From contig CAJNDS010000369.1 in the NCBI GenBank assembly GCA_905221605.1, positions 1 to 64,000 of the forward strand: a stretch of DNA of 64,000 bases. The letters are read 5' to 3'. The notes under the pieces are model-generated. The model was not told the DNA's origin, did not search any database, and was given only the letters and a program-made list of their open reading frames with translations. The position numbers and the translations under genes were made by a program. How positions within the stretch are numbered: the stretch's first letter is position 1; the number at the start of each line of letters is the position of its first letter. The stretch is from Symbiodinium natans (Eukaryota > Sar > Dinophyceae > Suessiales > Symbiodiniaceae). Below are positions 52,701 to 61,016 of this stretch, piece by piece.

Positions 52701-54235
52701 GGGAATGGGGTACCCTAAATCCCCCTACATATCTCCGTTAAGGCTAGGGATTATATAATATACCCTCTAATTGATTATATAGGGTCTCTATATCCCCCTA
52801 TTATATACCCTTTAACCCCCTATATATACCCTTTAAGGGATTATATGGGGCACCCTTTCTCCCCCTATTATATACCCTTTAAGGGATTATAGAGGGTACC
52901 CTATATCCCTCTATTATAAACCCTTCAAGGGATTGTAGAGGGTACCCTATAGCCCCCATTCCCTGGTAACCAACTGTAAGGTGCTGGTCGTACCAGGAGA
53001 TGTCGCGGGAGAGCATCGCTTCCAGGAAGCCGCGGTGCCAGCGACGTGCCTGCTTGGCCGCTGCCCAGGACCTGGGGTTTAGGGTTTAGGGTTTAGGGTT
53101 TAGGGTTTAGGGTTTAGGGTTTAGGGTTTAGGGTTTAGGGTTTAGGTTTAGGGTTTAGGGTTTAGGGTTTATGATGGTTTATGGCTTTGTCCAGCATCTT
53201 CATAGGGGAGCTGAAGGTGAACCTTCGGATTCTTTAGGGACGAATCATAGCCAAAAAAGGGCTCAAAAAAGGTGCTCTACTATTATTCAGGGATGCATCA
53301 TACCCCAAAAAAAAGGCTCAAAAGAGGGTACTCTACTGCTAAGGGGCAGGCAAGTCTGCCAGCCGAAGGCCAAGAAGAACTGGATGGTCGCCAGGATCCC
53401 AATCCTAGGCTGACAATTCAAAACCCTCTGAAAAAAACATTCCTGAATGGGTTTAGGGTTTAGGGTTTAGGGTTTAGGGTTTAGGGTTTAGGGTTTAGGT
53501 TTAGGGTTTAGGGTTTAGGGTTTAGGGTTTAGGGTTTAGGGTTTAGTGTTTAGGGTTTAGGGTTTAGGGTTTAGGGTTTAGGGCTTAGGGTTTAGGGTTT
53601 AGGGTCCTTTCCGAAAACACCCAAGAAGAAGGGTAAAAAAGAAACGTGAAGAAGATCCCAAGATCCTACCTAGGATCTTGATGAGCTGGGGCGCCATCGC
53701 GCTCAGGAGGTGCTCACTGGCGCCGGAGGCGCCGGCCGCCGTCACGGTGGTGATGCTCTCCCCCGTGAAGAGGGCGATCGCGGGAGCCGAGACGCCCTGG
53801 GCGAGAGCGTAGGTCACGCCCAGGATCAAGACCAGCCTGGGGGTTCTTTCGCAGATAAGGGACCATGAACCCTAAACCCTAAACCCTAAACCCTAAACCC
53901 TAAACCCTAAACCCTAAACCCTAACCCTAAACCCTCAACCCTAAACGCTAAAGCCTAAACTCCAAAAACGAAATCCCCCAAAGAGTAGGAAGCCCTTATA
54001 CTGAGGACCCCAAGAAGGTACCCCCGAATTTCGGAAACCCCCACCTTTCGCAGAGCGGCTGCGACGGATGCTCGACGCAAACTGTCGGGGGGAGCTCCTT
54101 GTGAGCCTCGAGATCCAAGTCCTCAAGCTCGACCGGCTCCACTGGGCCCACCTTCTGCGCAAGGTCTCCTTCTAGCCCATTTCGTCCCAGCAGGATGGGC
54201 AGATTGGCCACTACCCCCACCTTTTCGCCGGTCAT
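46711..54235 (-). CDS. Full-length ABCB-type (MDR/TAP-like) ABC transporter, 18 exons
   Basis: Exons, 5' to 3' on the minus strand: 54045-54235, 53678-53836, 53357-53404, 52985-53071, 52625-52675, 51678-52527, 50636-51541, 50413-50534, 50152-50272, 49791-50070, 49578-49699, 49318-49380, 48614-48993, 48438-48513, 48028-48077, 47777-47839, 46961-47073, 46711-46841. All junctions keep phase and give 1,270 residues, the usual size of a full ABCB exporter. Order: TMD1 (~65-400), NBD1 with Walker [10 protein letters not shown] (~441), LSGGQRQR (~544), Walker [13 protein letters not shown] (~565) and IAHR; TMD2 (~690-990); NBD2 with GFSGSGKST (~1059), LSGGQKQR (~1170), [12 protein letters not shown] (~1190) and TVAHR. 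It should export hydrophobic compounds or lipids across a membrane; the substrate is unknown. The first exon and its ATG, and the 48438 donor, are the least certain parts. All catalytic motifs are intact, so it is probably functional. Confidence 0.9.
46842..46960 (-). other. ABC gene intron 17 (GT-AG, 119 bp)
   Basis: Donor CACC|GTTTCAGG, acceptor CCAAG|GTTTATCC; joins [16 protein letters not shown] is repeated at both borders. Confidence 0.85.
47074..47776 (-). other. ABC gene intron 16 (GC-AG, 703 bp) holding telomeric arrays in both orientations
   Basis: Donor CCTCA|GCTCCTAG, acceptor CTGAG|GTTCCTGC; joins RRPQ-FLLLDEA. It contains TTTAGGG x ~9 at 47,094-47,162 and CCCTAAA x ~12 at 47,478-47,560, an inverted pair ~310 bp apart, plus pyrimidine-rich CTTATATTC-type repeats. 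Confidence 0.85.
47840..48027 (-). other. ABC gene intron 15 (GA-AG, 188 bp) with 8-bp border repeat
   Basis: GGAAGCTT occurs at both borders (CGGGG|GAAGCTTGG and CCAAG|GAAGCTTTCGG). Splicing GA...AG|G rebuilds [13 protein letters not shown]. The border repeat looks like a target duplication from insertion of an introner. Confidence 0.8.
48078..48437 (-). other. ABC gene intron 14 (~360 bp, probable GA-AG) rich in TA microsatellite
   Basis: Acceptor GCTTAAG|GTGAACACG is clear. The donor is inferred as TCTCG|GAGTGTG from phase. (TA)n/(GATA)n fills 48,105-48,285; open frames across it are repeat artefacts. Confidence 0.65.
48994..49317 (-). other. ABC gene intron 12 (GC-AG, 324 bp) with CCCTTTAAAGGG palindromes
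   Basis: Donor GCGGCA|GCTTGAG, acceptor CTGGAG|GTCTTCC; joins AEGAA-VFRLIDQ. It contains three TACACCCTTTAAAGGGTGTA-type palindromes separated by (TA)n, and an ACATACATAC run. Confidence 0.85.
49381..49577 (-). other. ABC gene intron 11 (GT-AG, 197 bp) with a telomeric array
   Basis: Donor GCCATG|GTTGGGT, acceptor AACTAG|GTCCAGT; joins IVPFAM-VQYIPD. About 100 bp (49,411-49,510) is TTTAGGG on the plus strand, i.e. CCCTAAA in the transcript, just upstream of the acceptor. Confidence 0.85.
49700..49790 (-). other. ABC gene intron 10 (GC-AG, 91 bp): almost entirely telomeric heptamers
   Basis: Donor TTGGCAG|GCCTAGACCC, acceptor CCCTAAG|GCTTCTGG; joins [15 protein letters not shown] in phase. 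Between the borders nearly every base belongs to CCCTAAA units or close variants; the acceptor AG itself comes from a CCCTAAG heptamer. Confidence 0.88.
50071..50151 (-). other. ABC gene intron 9 (GT-AG, 81 bp)
   Basis: Donor GCCCTG|GTCCCTAG, acceptor GCTCAG|GTCTTCTT; joins [15 protein letters not shown]. It is the shortest intron of the gene and has a T-rich centre. Confidence 0.85.
50273..50412 (-). other. ABC gene intron 8 (GA-AG, 140 bp)
   Basis: Donor CACAT|GAGCCTCT, acceptor CCTAG|GAACCGG; joins LERHM-NRVGQML. It contains the palindrome-like TTTTTAAAGGGTACTTTAAA. Confidence 0.8.
50535..50635 (-). repeat. ABC gene intron 7 (GA-AG, 101 bp): introner with 8-bp target duplication
   Basis: TCCTGCAG is found at 50,533-50,540 and 50,634-50,641. 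Splicing at GA...AG|G restores [12 protein letters not shown]. Terminal sequences GGAGGTTCATGGCACTTATG and, inverted at the other end, GGAGGTGTTAAGCCCC are related. The element is homologous to the large hairpin at 58,682-58,823 in another gene. Confidence 0.85.
51542..51677 (-). repeat. ABC gene intron 6 (GC-AG, 136 bp): introner, family B
   Basis: GCAG borders both ends (CCTGT|GCAGCTTACC and AGTAAG|GCAGGGG); joins [11 protein letters not shown]. The plus-strand start CTTACTGTTGGTTGGTAGGG, then AATGAGGGAATGG, nearly matches the start of intron 4. The middle is (TATT)n. Confidence 0.85.
52528..52624 (-). repeat. ABC gene intron 5 (GT-AG, 97 bp): introner with ~27-bp terminal inverted repeats
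   Basis: On the minus strand it starts GT-AC-CTGGGACTTCC, T-run, CCCTACAGCTT. The reverse complement of its end reads CTGGGACTC, T-run, GACCTACAGCTT. The splice signals lie within or next to the terminal repeats, so the element brings its own intron borders. A relic of the same family lies at 28,366-28,444. Confidence 0.9.
52676..52984 (-). repeat. ABC gene intron 4 (GC-AG, 309 bp): introner, family B, ~40-bp inverted termini
   Basis: Plus-strand start CTTACTGTTGGTTAGTAGGG...GGGTACCCT; the reverse complement of the end is CTTACAGTTGGTTACCAGGG...GGGTACCCT. GCAC is present at both borders. Splicing joins [15 protein letters not shown]. The interior holds repeats of TATACCCTTTAAGGGATTAT. Confidence 0.9.
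53072..53356 (-). other. ABC gene intron 3 (GA-AG, 285 bp) with a telomeric array next to the acceptor
   Basis: Donor GGCTGGCA|GACTTGC, acceptor CCCCAG|GTCCTGG; joins FGWQ-SWAAAKQ. TTTAGGG x ~14 lies at 53,075-53,172, directly upstream of the acceptor in the transcript. Confidence 0.82.
53405..53677 (-). other. ABC gene intron 2 (GA-AG, 273 bp), more than half telomeric heptamers
   Basis: Donor CATCAA|GATCCTAGG, acceptor CCTAG|GATTGGG; joins [15 protein letters not shown]. The array at 53,450-53,606 has about 22 heptamers with single-base variants. Confidence 0.82.
53837..54044 (-). other. ABC gene intron 1 (GT-AG, 208 bp), family C end and CCCTAAA array
   Basis: Donor GCGAAAG|GTGGGGG, acceptor CCCCCAG|GCTGGTC. 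The donor side matches the inverted-repeat element at 29,079-29,200. CTTTCGCAGA occurs at 54,045-54,054 (exon) and again at 53,846-53,855, inside the intron near the acceptor. CCCTAAA units fill ~53,868-53,945. Confidence 0.75.
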
Positions 54236-55890
54236 TGTGGGCCAACACCACTCAGGAGGGGCCCGTACTCCCGCGACCCTGCTATCGAGAAGCTGCTAAA
54301 AGCTGCTCGGGCCATCAATCCCGGGAATTTGACATAGTCAACATACTCATCAAAGCTCCCTTTAAGGGGGGGCACATTACACCGTCACACAACACCGTGC
54401 CGCGCTTCACCGCGCGTGTCCCCGCAGAATAGGCAAAGACCACAGCACGGACAATACCGTCTCTCCCTCCTTCCCGCTCGCTCTCTCTCTCTCTCCCTGT
54501 TCTCGCTGCTCACCTGCACTTCAAGAAACAACGGCCCAGTCAATGACACAAGCATCTGGTAAGGCTGAAAGAAAAAGAAGCAAAGTGGCAAAAGGCATAG
54601 GCTGCAAACGACCACAGCTCCTCTGGAAACCGAGCTCAACCGACAGGAGCCCAATTCAGAGTCCAGCTTCAGTCAGACCGGCCAGTACTTCTAAGCAACA
54701 CGCGAGTTGAGCACTGATTTTCGATCGCGGCTGGCTGTGTCTTTAAACAAATGACAGATCCCAGCACGCAGCCAGAACTGCCAAGCAAAGGTCGCAGAAG
54801 AGCAAGCGGTCGCAGGGACGCAAACGCGAAGGGTGTAGGGTTCAGGGCTTTGTTCTGGGGATCTCCGGTTCAGGGTCTAGGATCCCTGCGCGAGCATGCA
54901 TCTGCACAAGTTCCACCCCTATCTGATCTCAAGCAGCCAGGGATTCCGCCAGTGAGTTTTTGTAGGTTACCACCCATAATAATCAGAATTTTTTACCACT
55001 AGTACGATGCTTACCAGCATTACCATGCTTTACCACTACTACCATTCTTACCAAGCATTGCCACAATTGGCCCTCTTTCTACTCTACCATTAGTACCACT
55101 ATGATCTTCCTTACCATTGTACCCTTTTCGTACCATTCATACCATGAGTACCGCTTTTACCATTGCCATTCTACCATGACTATTACCATTACTACCACTA
55201 TTGCCATTATAACAAGTATTACCATTACTACCATTTTTATCAATATTGCCACCATTACCATTGCTACCACTATTACATTTCTTGCCATTGTTACCATTAT
55301 TCCCCTTTGTACCATCTGCACCATTCATTCTTACCATTCTACCATTCTACCATTCTTGCCGGTACTGCCGCTCTTGAACTGCTGCCATTCTTACCATTCT
55401 CACCCGTACCATCATCACCACAACAACTGTGGTGCTATTATCACCATCCTCACCATTCTGATTCTTTCAAAGAATCCTCTAACCCGAGAATTCGAAGGGT
55501 GGGTTCGTCCTTGAACGACTCTTTTCGGTGGAACCCCCAGTTGCATTGTTGCAATACAAGAGGTTTAGGGTTTACGGTTTAGGCTTTAGGGATTCGGGTT
55601 TAGGGTTTTGTTTAGGGTTTAGGGTTTAGGGTTTAGGGATTAGGGCTTAGGGTTTAGGGTTTAGGGTTTAGGGTTTAGGGTTTGGGGTTTAGGGTTTAGG
55701 GTTTAGGGTTTAGGGTTTAGGGTTTAGGGTGGGAAAACCCTGGCTAGCCCTGGCTCGACCTCTGAGCACGCTGCTGGCGCGCGGCATGCCTTGCGTGTTA
55801 AATTTGCATGCGGGGTGTAGGGTTTAGGGATTAGGGCTTAGGGTTTAGGGTTTAGGGTTTAGGGTTTAGGGTTTAGGGTTTTGGTTTAGG
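54236..55890. other. Intergenic: low-complexity TACCATT region and heptamers
   Basis: 55,010-55,455 is a degenerate array of TACCATT/TACCACTATT words that gives spurious Tyr/His/Thr-rich open frames. TTTAGGG arrays are at 55,612-55,730 and 55,840-55,885. A (CT)n run is at 54,478-54,500. I see no gene. Confidence 0.7.
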
Positions 55891-55894
55891 GTTG

Positions 55895-56585
55895 CTCTGA
55901 GGGACTCGTAGATGTCCTTGAGGACGGCGGCTCGCGTGCGGCCAGCGCCGGAGGTAATAATTGGGAGCCTGCATTTTCGGCACTTTAGGGATTGGGTTTG
56001 GGGTTTAGGGTTTGGGGCTTTGGGTTACTTGATTCGGGGGAGGGGGGTCTTAGAGGGTGAGAATGGGGGAGCTGATTGCTGGAGGAGCAGCTACATGCGA
56101 CCCCGGACAACCACCCAAATCAGCAGCTTAGTAGACTTACGGATTAGGTTTGGTAGAACCTGCACTGGCACACACTATATAATGGGGGTCGGAATTATTA
56201 CTAATAGTATTCCCTGATTTATATCTATACGACAATAGCCCCCAATTCTTCCTACGAAGGCCCCTAGATTAAACAAGAATAGCCCCCTGATGCCTGTGCT
56301 TGGCTATGAACTCCCGCAGCTCCGCCAAAGATGTGCCCGGACCCAGCGTGCGGACGTCCAAGTCCATTGCCTGAGTTGGATTTCCGGGGGTCTCTGGCGC
56401 TGTGGCCACCCTGAAGCCTAAACGCCGAGTCTTTTCAAGCTAGGGTTTAGGGTTGAGGGCTTAGGGTTTAGGGTTCAGGGTTTAGGGCTTAGGGTTCCGG
56501 AGCAGCTCAAAGGCAGGCTTACACTCCACCACTTTCTCCGGGCACCCGTTCCCGTTGAACTCACATTCCGGCTGCCAAGTTGTTC
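55895..56585 (-). CDS. Candidate exons of an unidentified minus-strand gene
   Basis: Three short minus-strand segments read like protein and are separated by telomeric heptamers. About 56,500-56,575 reads WQPECEFNGNGCPEKVVE, CKPAFELLR. About 56,265-56,412 reads MDLDVRTLGPGTSLAELREF, IAKHRHQG, and runs on to a TAA near 56,265. About 55,895-55,965 reads EIITSGAGRTRAAVLKDIYE, SLR. The acceptor CTTCAG|GGTGGCC near 56,413 is plausible. I could not join them into one frame or recognise a family, so these may be one gene, two genes or a decayed gene. A further possible exon (QGILAQKRRRRNTPHIVLSR) lies at ~57,035-57,100. Confidence 0.35.
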
Positions 56586-57128
56586 ATCTTCATGGTTGAA
56601 GGTATAGGGTTTAGGCTTAGAGTTTGGGGTTTAGGGTTTAGGGTTAAGGGTTTGGGGTTTAGGGTTTAGGGTTGGGGCACCCTTCTCCTTGCCAAGCGTC
56701 GGGAGTGCCAACCTCACCTTGTTCGAGGGCCTCCCTCCATGAAGAGCGCGTCTTGCTTGCGTGATCCTGTGTCGGTTTGCTACTTAGGAACCCCCAAAAA
56801 ACAAACATAAAAAAACAATATTCAGAAATGAGAAAATGATATGTAAAAATATACATATATATATATACATATATATATAATGAACAAACAAAGTTACTCC
56901 TTCATTCCTTAGCAGGGCAATATAGGGATTATTGTCTTCTATTTTGTTGGAGTTCTTAGGCAAATAGTAGGTTGGATGATGGCAGTATCTGTGGTTGGGA
57001 AAACGCTGCTGGCATGCTAGATGCCCCGGGTGCTCCGAGACAGCACAATGTGAGGGGTGTTCCTTCTGCGCCGCTTTTGAGCGAGAATGCCCTGGCCGAA
57101 GGTTTTGCTTGCAGAGTTCATGTCCAGG

Positions 57129-57215
57129 GGTTTAGGGTTTAGGGTTTAGGGTCTAGAGTTTAGGGTTTAGGGTTTAGGGTTTAGGGTTTAGGGTTTAGGG
57201 TTTAGGGTTTAGGGC
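57129..57215. repeat. TTTAGGG array just past the VWA-E2 stop codon
   Basis: About 12 heptamers with one TCTAGAG variant, ending 48 bp from the stop codon of the gene at 57,264. Confidence 0.9.
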
Positions 57216-57263
57216 TCCGCGGCGTTTCGCCCAGCACACGACCATGGTTTGGATCAGAAGCCT

Positions 57264-59672
57264 TCAGGAACAGGGGTTCATAAGCTCATGGTGTCGGTTC
57301 ATAAGCTCATGGTGTCGGTCCTGCACGTGCCGCACAATAGCCCGTCGGTACGACTCCGGGTCGTTGTGGCACTGCAGCGCAAGAGACACGTCAATGGCAT
57401 CCTCCTTCTCAGGAGATAAGATCAAGCCGTAGACTGACTGTAACACTTCCGTCATGGCCGTGTCCGTGGTGTAGTTGCGATCGAGTATTGAGTGGCAGAT
57501 CCTTCCATATGCGTTGACATTGCAGTGCTTGATGCTGGTCACGAAACGAACTTCCGGAGGGCGCTCCGGATAGTCTGCAGGGAACAGCACATAGAGAAGC
57601 CAGGCACCAGAGGCATAGGGTGTGAAGAGGTCAGCCTCCTGGTCCATGGCAAGGACCAGGCGCCAGAAGCTCAGGTCTTCGTCGCAAGGGTACACGTCAA
57701 AGTTGGGGTGCGGCTGCCTCATCAAGGCGCGCATCTCGCGCAAGAGCCGCCTCTGCCGATCAGCCCTTCTGGGCGCCGAAGCTTCGGGGTTGCCGGGGTT
57801 GCTGGGGTTGCTGTCAGGCGCAGCCTCCAAGGTTGAGTCTTTTGAGACATCGCCTGAATCGTGCTGCCTCTCGGTTTGTCGGATGGCTGTCTCCAGGGGA
57901 ATGGCACGGCGAGTTAGCTGCTGAGGCTGTCGGCGAGCAGGCAAAGCACCATCATCCGACCGATCCACAGGGTAGAACCTTGGCCCAAACTTGCGGAGGT
58001 CGCTTTGGCTTTCCACGATCGGTCGGGCTCGCGTCTCGGGGGCCCGATCTGGGCCATGGAGGACCACTTCCAGCTCGTGCAAGCGCACGGCCTCTTGGAT
58101 GCTCTTGGGCTGAAACACGTAGCCACCCGTACTCTTGGCAAGGGAATGCAGCTGATCGTCCATCCCGCAGCTCCCCACGTGTACGGCATCCAGCACGATG
58201 CCCGCCTTCTGCAGTCGCCGCGCCACGCGCCAGCAAGGGAGGCTGGACTTCGTGTCGCTCCCATCCGAAAGCACGTAGACCCGCAGTGCGGGCTTGGCGT
58301 CAGGGCCCCTGGATTGCTTGGCCTGCCATGCCTCCAAGGCATCCGCGGCCTTGTCTACCTGGGTTGTGCTTTAAACCCTTCGAAAAATGATTTACGATAC
58401 GGTTTCCTTATGAAGAAGGGAAATTTATGGACACAAAATGTCCCAAGCACAAACCAGCTACAGCATCGTAGAGCGCAGTGTCTCCGGAAGGCTTTGCCCG
58501 CTGCACCTCGTCGCGGAAATCTTCGGAGAAGGCCGTGGGAGCGCAAGTCAGGCTGACCTCGCTGCTGAAGACCTTGCAAACCAACATGCAGCTTAAAAGG
58601 GTTTATGGTTCACATAACTCATATACCCTTATAGGCATTATGAGCCACATAGGCATTATGGTTCCTATACCTTAATAGGGGGATTCCGTATAGGGTACTA
58701 CTTGGAGGTTAATGGTACTTACTAACCAATGAGAACTGTACGTATACCTGTTCATAAGTACAGCCATGACTGGTTGCTAAGTACCACGAACCTCCAAGTA
58801 GTACCCTACACGGCGAAGAATCCGCCTAGCAAGGTTATGGGAACCATAAGTATAACCTATCATGCGTACCATGAACCCCCACGGGATTCTTAGGGTCTTA
58901 ACCCTAAACCCTAAACCCTAAACCCTAAACCCAATTTGTCGAGGGGGGCTCACTTGGTCCCCAAGGGACCAGGAGCCCGATGTCCACGGGCAGGCCGAAG
59001 GCTTGCACCTGGGCGCTCAAGCCGACCCGGCACCGAAAATCCGCTGAGTACCCTCGAGAATGCCCTCGAATACCCAAAAAAAATGCCCCTAGAATACCCG
59101 AACATACCCTAACATATACCTTCTAATATTCTAGAATACCCTAGAATATACCCTAAAATACCCGAACTGACACGAAAACCCGACTTCCCGAATACCCGCC
59201 TTGAAAAGCACGGAAAATTTGTCGACCTTGAGACGCCCTGAACCCTAAACCCTAAACCCTAAACCCTAAACCCTAAACCCTAGACTCGCTGAGGGGCTCG
59301 GTTCAGGAAGGACTCCAGGAGTTGCTTCACGCAGGACAGCCGCGTGAGCTCCTGACCTTCAAGAATTTGGTTAGGGGGTTCCTACAGGCTCGGATTTCAG
59401 GGTTTAGGGTTTAGGGTTTAGGGTTTGGGGTTTGGGGTTTGGGGTTTGGGGTTTGGGGTTTGGGGTTTGGGGTTTGGGGTTTGGGGTTGGGTTTAGGGTT
59501 TAGGGTTTAGGGCCTCATAAGCAGGAGCCGAACCGAGAAGTCTCAAGTGATCTCTGTTCTCAGAGCTCCCGCGCCTGTCTTGGCTTTGTACAAGGGGCCC
59601 CAATCCAGCTTCACCTCCCGCTTAAATCGGTCGCAGAGGGCCTCTGCATGAGCTGGATCCCCCGTGTTGGGT

Positions 59673-59766
<94 letters not shown>

Positions 59767-59799
59767 AGGCTTGAGGCTTGAGGCTTGAGGCTTGGGGGT

Positions 59800-59831
<32 letters not shown>

Positions 59832-59863
59832 GGCTTGAGGCTTGAGGCTTGAGGCTTGCGGGT

Positions 59864-59944
<81 letters not shown>

Positions 59945-60075
59945 TTGATCTGATCACGAACCAGGTGAAGGTCCTTGAGCATCCCCAAGCTCCCTTTGTA
60001 GGTTGCCTTCAACCGACAGCTGCGGGACTTTGTTAGGCTCTGGAGGAAGATCTCCCAAATGTGGCTCTCATGCAG
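57264..60075 (-). CDS. VWA domain-ubiquitin-conjugating enzyme (E2) fusion, multi-exon
   Basis: Firm exons, 3' to 5': 57264-58358, 58462-58572, 58970-59008, 59298-59351, all in phase; probable 59555 to ~59630; possible ~59950-60075. The VWA-like part reads CVKQLLESFLNR, VQAFGLPVDIGLL, VFSSEVSLTC, GDTALYDA (the metal-site threonine region) and VYVLSDGSDT. A ~130-residue polar linker follows, then a UBC fold in the last exon: FPADYPERPPEVRFVT, HCNVNAYGRICHSIL, with catalytic Cys in GRICHS and the HPN motif changed to HCN (Asn kept). The protein could charge ubiquitin onto targets recruited by the VWA domain; partners are unknown. The C-terminus carries a duplicated HHELMN. Donors are GT, GT, GC and probably GA, all with AG|G acceptors. 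The N-terminus and start codon are not identified. Confidence 0.8.
58359..58461 (-). repeat. Intron of the VWA-E2 gene (GT-AG, 103 bp) with inverted termini
   Basis: Donor GATGCT|GTAGCTGG, acceptor CCCAG|GTAGACA; joins LYDA-VDKAADALEA. The start (CTGGTTTGTGCTT) and the inverted end (CTGGGTTGTGCTT) match at 12 of 13 bases, and GTAG is present at both borders, so this too looks like an introner. Confidence 0.75.
58682..58823. repeat. Long-hairpin introner-like element inside the VWA-E2 intron 58,573-58,969
   Basis: The left arm GATTCCGTATAGGGTACTAC, then TTGGAGGTTAATGGTACTTA, is mirrored by the right arm (reverse complement GATTCTTCGCCGTGTAGGG, TACTACTTGGAGGTTCGTGG, TACTTAGC). The whole could fold into a ~55-bp stem. 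It is homologous to ABC intron 7 but here lies nested within a larger intron instead of forming the whole intron. Confidence 0.9.
59402..59512. repeat. TTTAGGG/TTTGGGG array within an intron
   Basis: Four TTTAGGG, about ten TTTGGGG, then three TTTAGGG units, inside the probable intron 59,352-59,554 of the VWA-E2 gene. It is a G-quadruplex-capable sequence. Confidence 0.85.
59668..59945. repeat. TTGAGGG array (~38 heptamers) within an intron
   Basis: GTTGAGG repeats, with two short clusters of CTTGAGG variants, separate two probable exons of the VWA-E2 gene. The minus-strand frames translate as STLNPQP runs and are not genes. Confidence 0.9.
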
Positions 60076-60920
60076 CTATATGAATTGCTCTGCTTCGCGT
60101 CTGAATTCTTGCGGCCGTCTACACGCGACATGCAGAAAGGTGATTGGGGGGCCTCTCTTGAGCTCATCGAACGCGGCAAGATAACAGAAGCCACAGACTC
60201 TCAAAACAGCACCGCAGCTACTCCAAACTTGCTGCCTTCAAGGTACAGCGAGAGCATCGGGCTGTTTGCGAAGGAGAAGGCAGCTAGCTAGCCTTGAGTT
60301 GCAGCCATGTTAAACCAACTCGTGCACCCAGCGATTTCCCGTAGCTCCCAAAGACAGGCCCTCAACCCTCAACCCTCAACCCTAGTCTGCACGGCAATCC
60401 TCAAGCCCCTAAACCCTAAACCCTAAACCCTAAACCCTAAACCCTAAACCGCCCCCCCTAAACCCTGAACCCTAAACCCTAAACCCGCAGCACAAGGTAC
60501 TCGAGCGGATGTCCCTGCCGAATGCCGTCGCCCGCTTCCTGAACCATCGACACAGAACAAGACACTGTAATATAAATATTTAGCAGTAAAGCAGTATACT
60601 GGCATAACATGATAAGATTCTGATATAACAATCGCTTTAATATTACAATATATTCAATATTCTAACATCACAATATATGACAACATTCGAGTACTACAAT
60701 ATAAGCAAGATTCTTCAACCCTGAACAGACTCGGGTTTAGGGTTTAGGGGTTCAGGGTTTAGGTTTAGGGGTTTAGGGGTTTAAGGGTTCAGGGGTTCGG
60801 AGGGTTTAGGGTTGCCGGCAGTGGCTGGGATGAAGCGCCGTTTACAATCCGACCTTCGTAGCACGATTGACTCGCTCCTTGTCGCAGGACTCGTAAGGAC
60901 CAACCCTAAACCCTAGACTC
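60076..60920. other. Mostly non-coding; possible upstream exon near 60,200
   Basis: On the minus strand at ~60,190-60,290 a frame reads LAAFSFANSPMLSLYLEGSK, a possible 5' exon of the VWA-E2 gene, unproven. Heptamers lie at 60,360-60,490 and an AT-rich stretch at 60,565-60,715. Confidence 0.35.
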
Positions 60921-60922
60921 TG

Positions 60923-61016
60923 GGATGTTCCCCCCTTATACTAACAGTCCTTAATGAGGATTATATTAGGGGATACTCAAATCCCTACTAAGGACTGTTA
61001 GTATAAGGGGGACAAC
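60923..61016. repeat. Inverted-repeat element, family A, copy 3 (best preserved)
   Basis: The left end GGATGTTCCCCCCTTATACT then AACAGTCCTTA is mirrored by the right end (reverse complement GGTTGTCCCCCTTATACTAA, CAGTCCTTAG), with a ~35-bp centre. CCCTAAA heptamers flank it on both sides. Confidence 0.88.

Noticed and set aside
46711-54235. ABC region as a pseudogene, because each exon ends in stops
   Set aside because: Using GT/GC/GA-AG|G introns, all 18 exons join in phase with every catalytic motif intact and the expected total length.
55101-55582. Thr/Ile/His/Tyr-rich open frames
   Set aside because: Degenerate TACCATT repeat; all three frames are open for the same reason.
59611-60012. 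STLNPQP-repeat protein
   Set aside because: Read-through of the CCCTCAA heptamer array; only its first ~45 codons may be a true exon.
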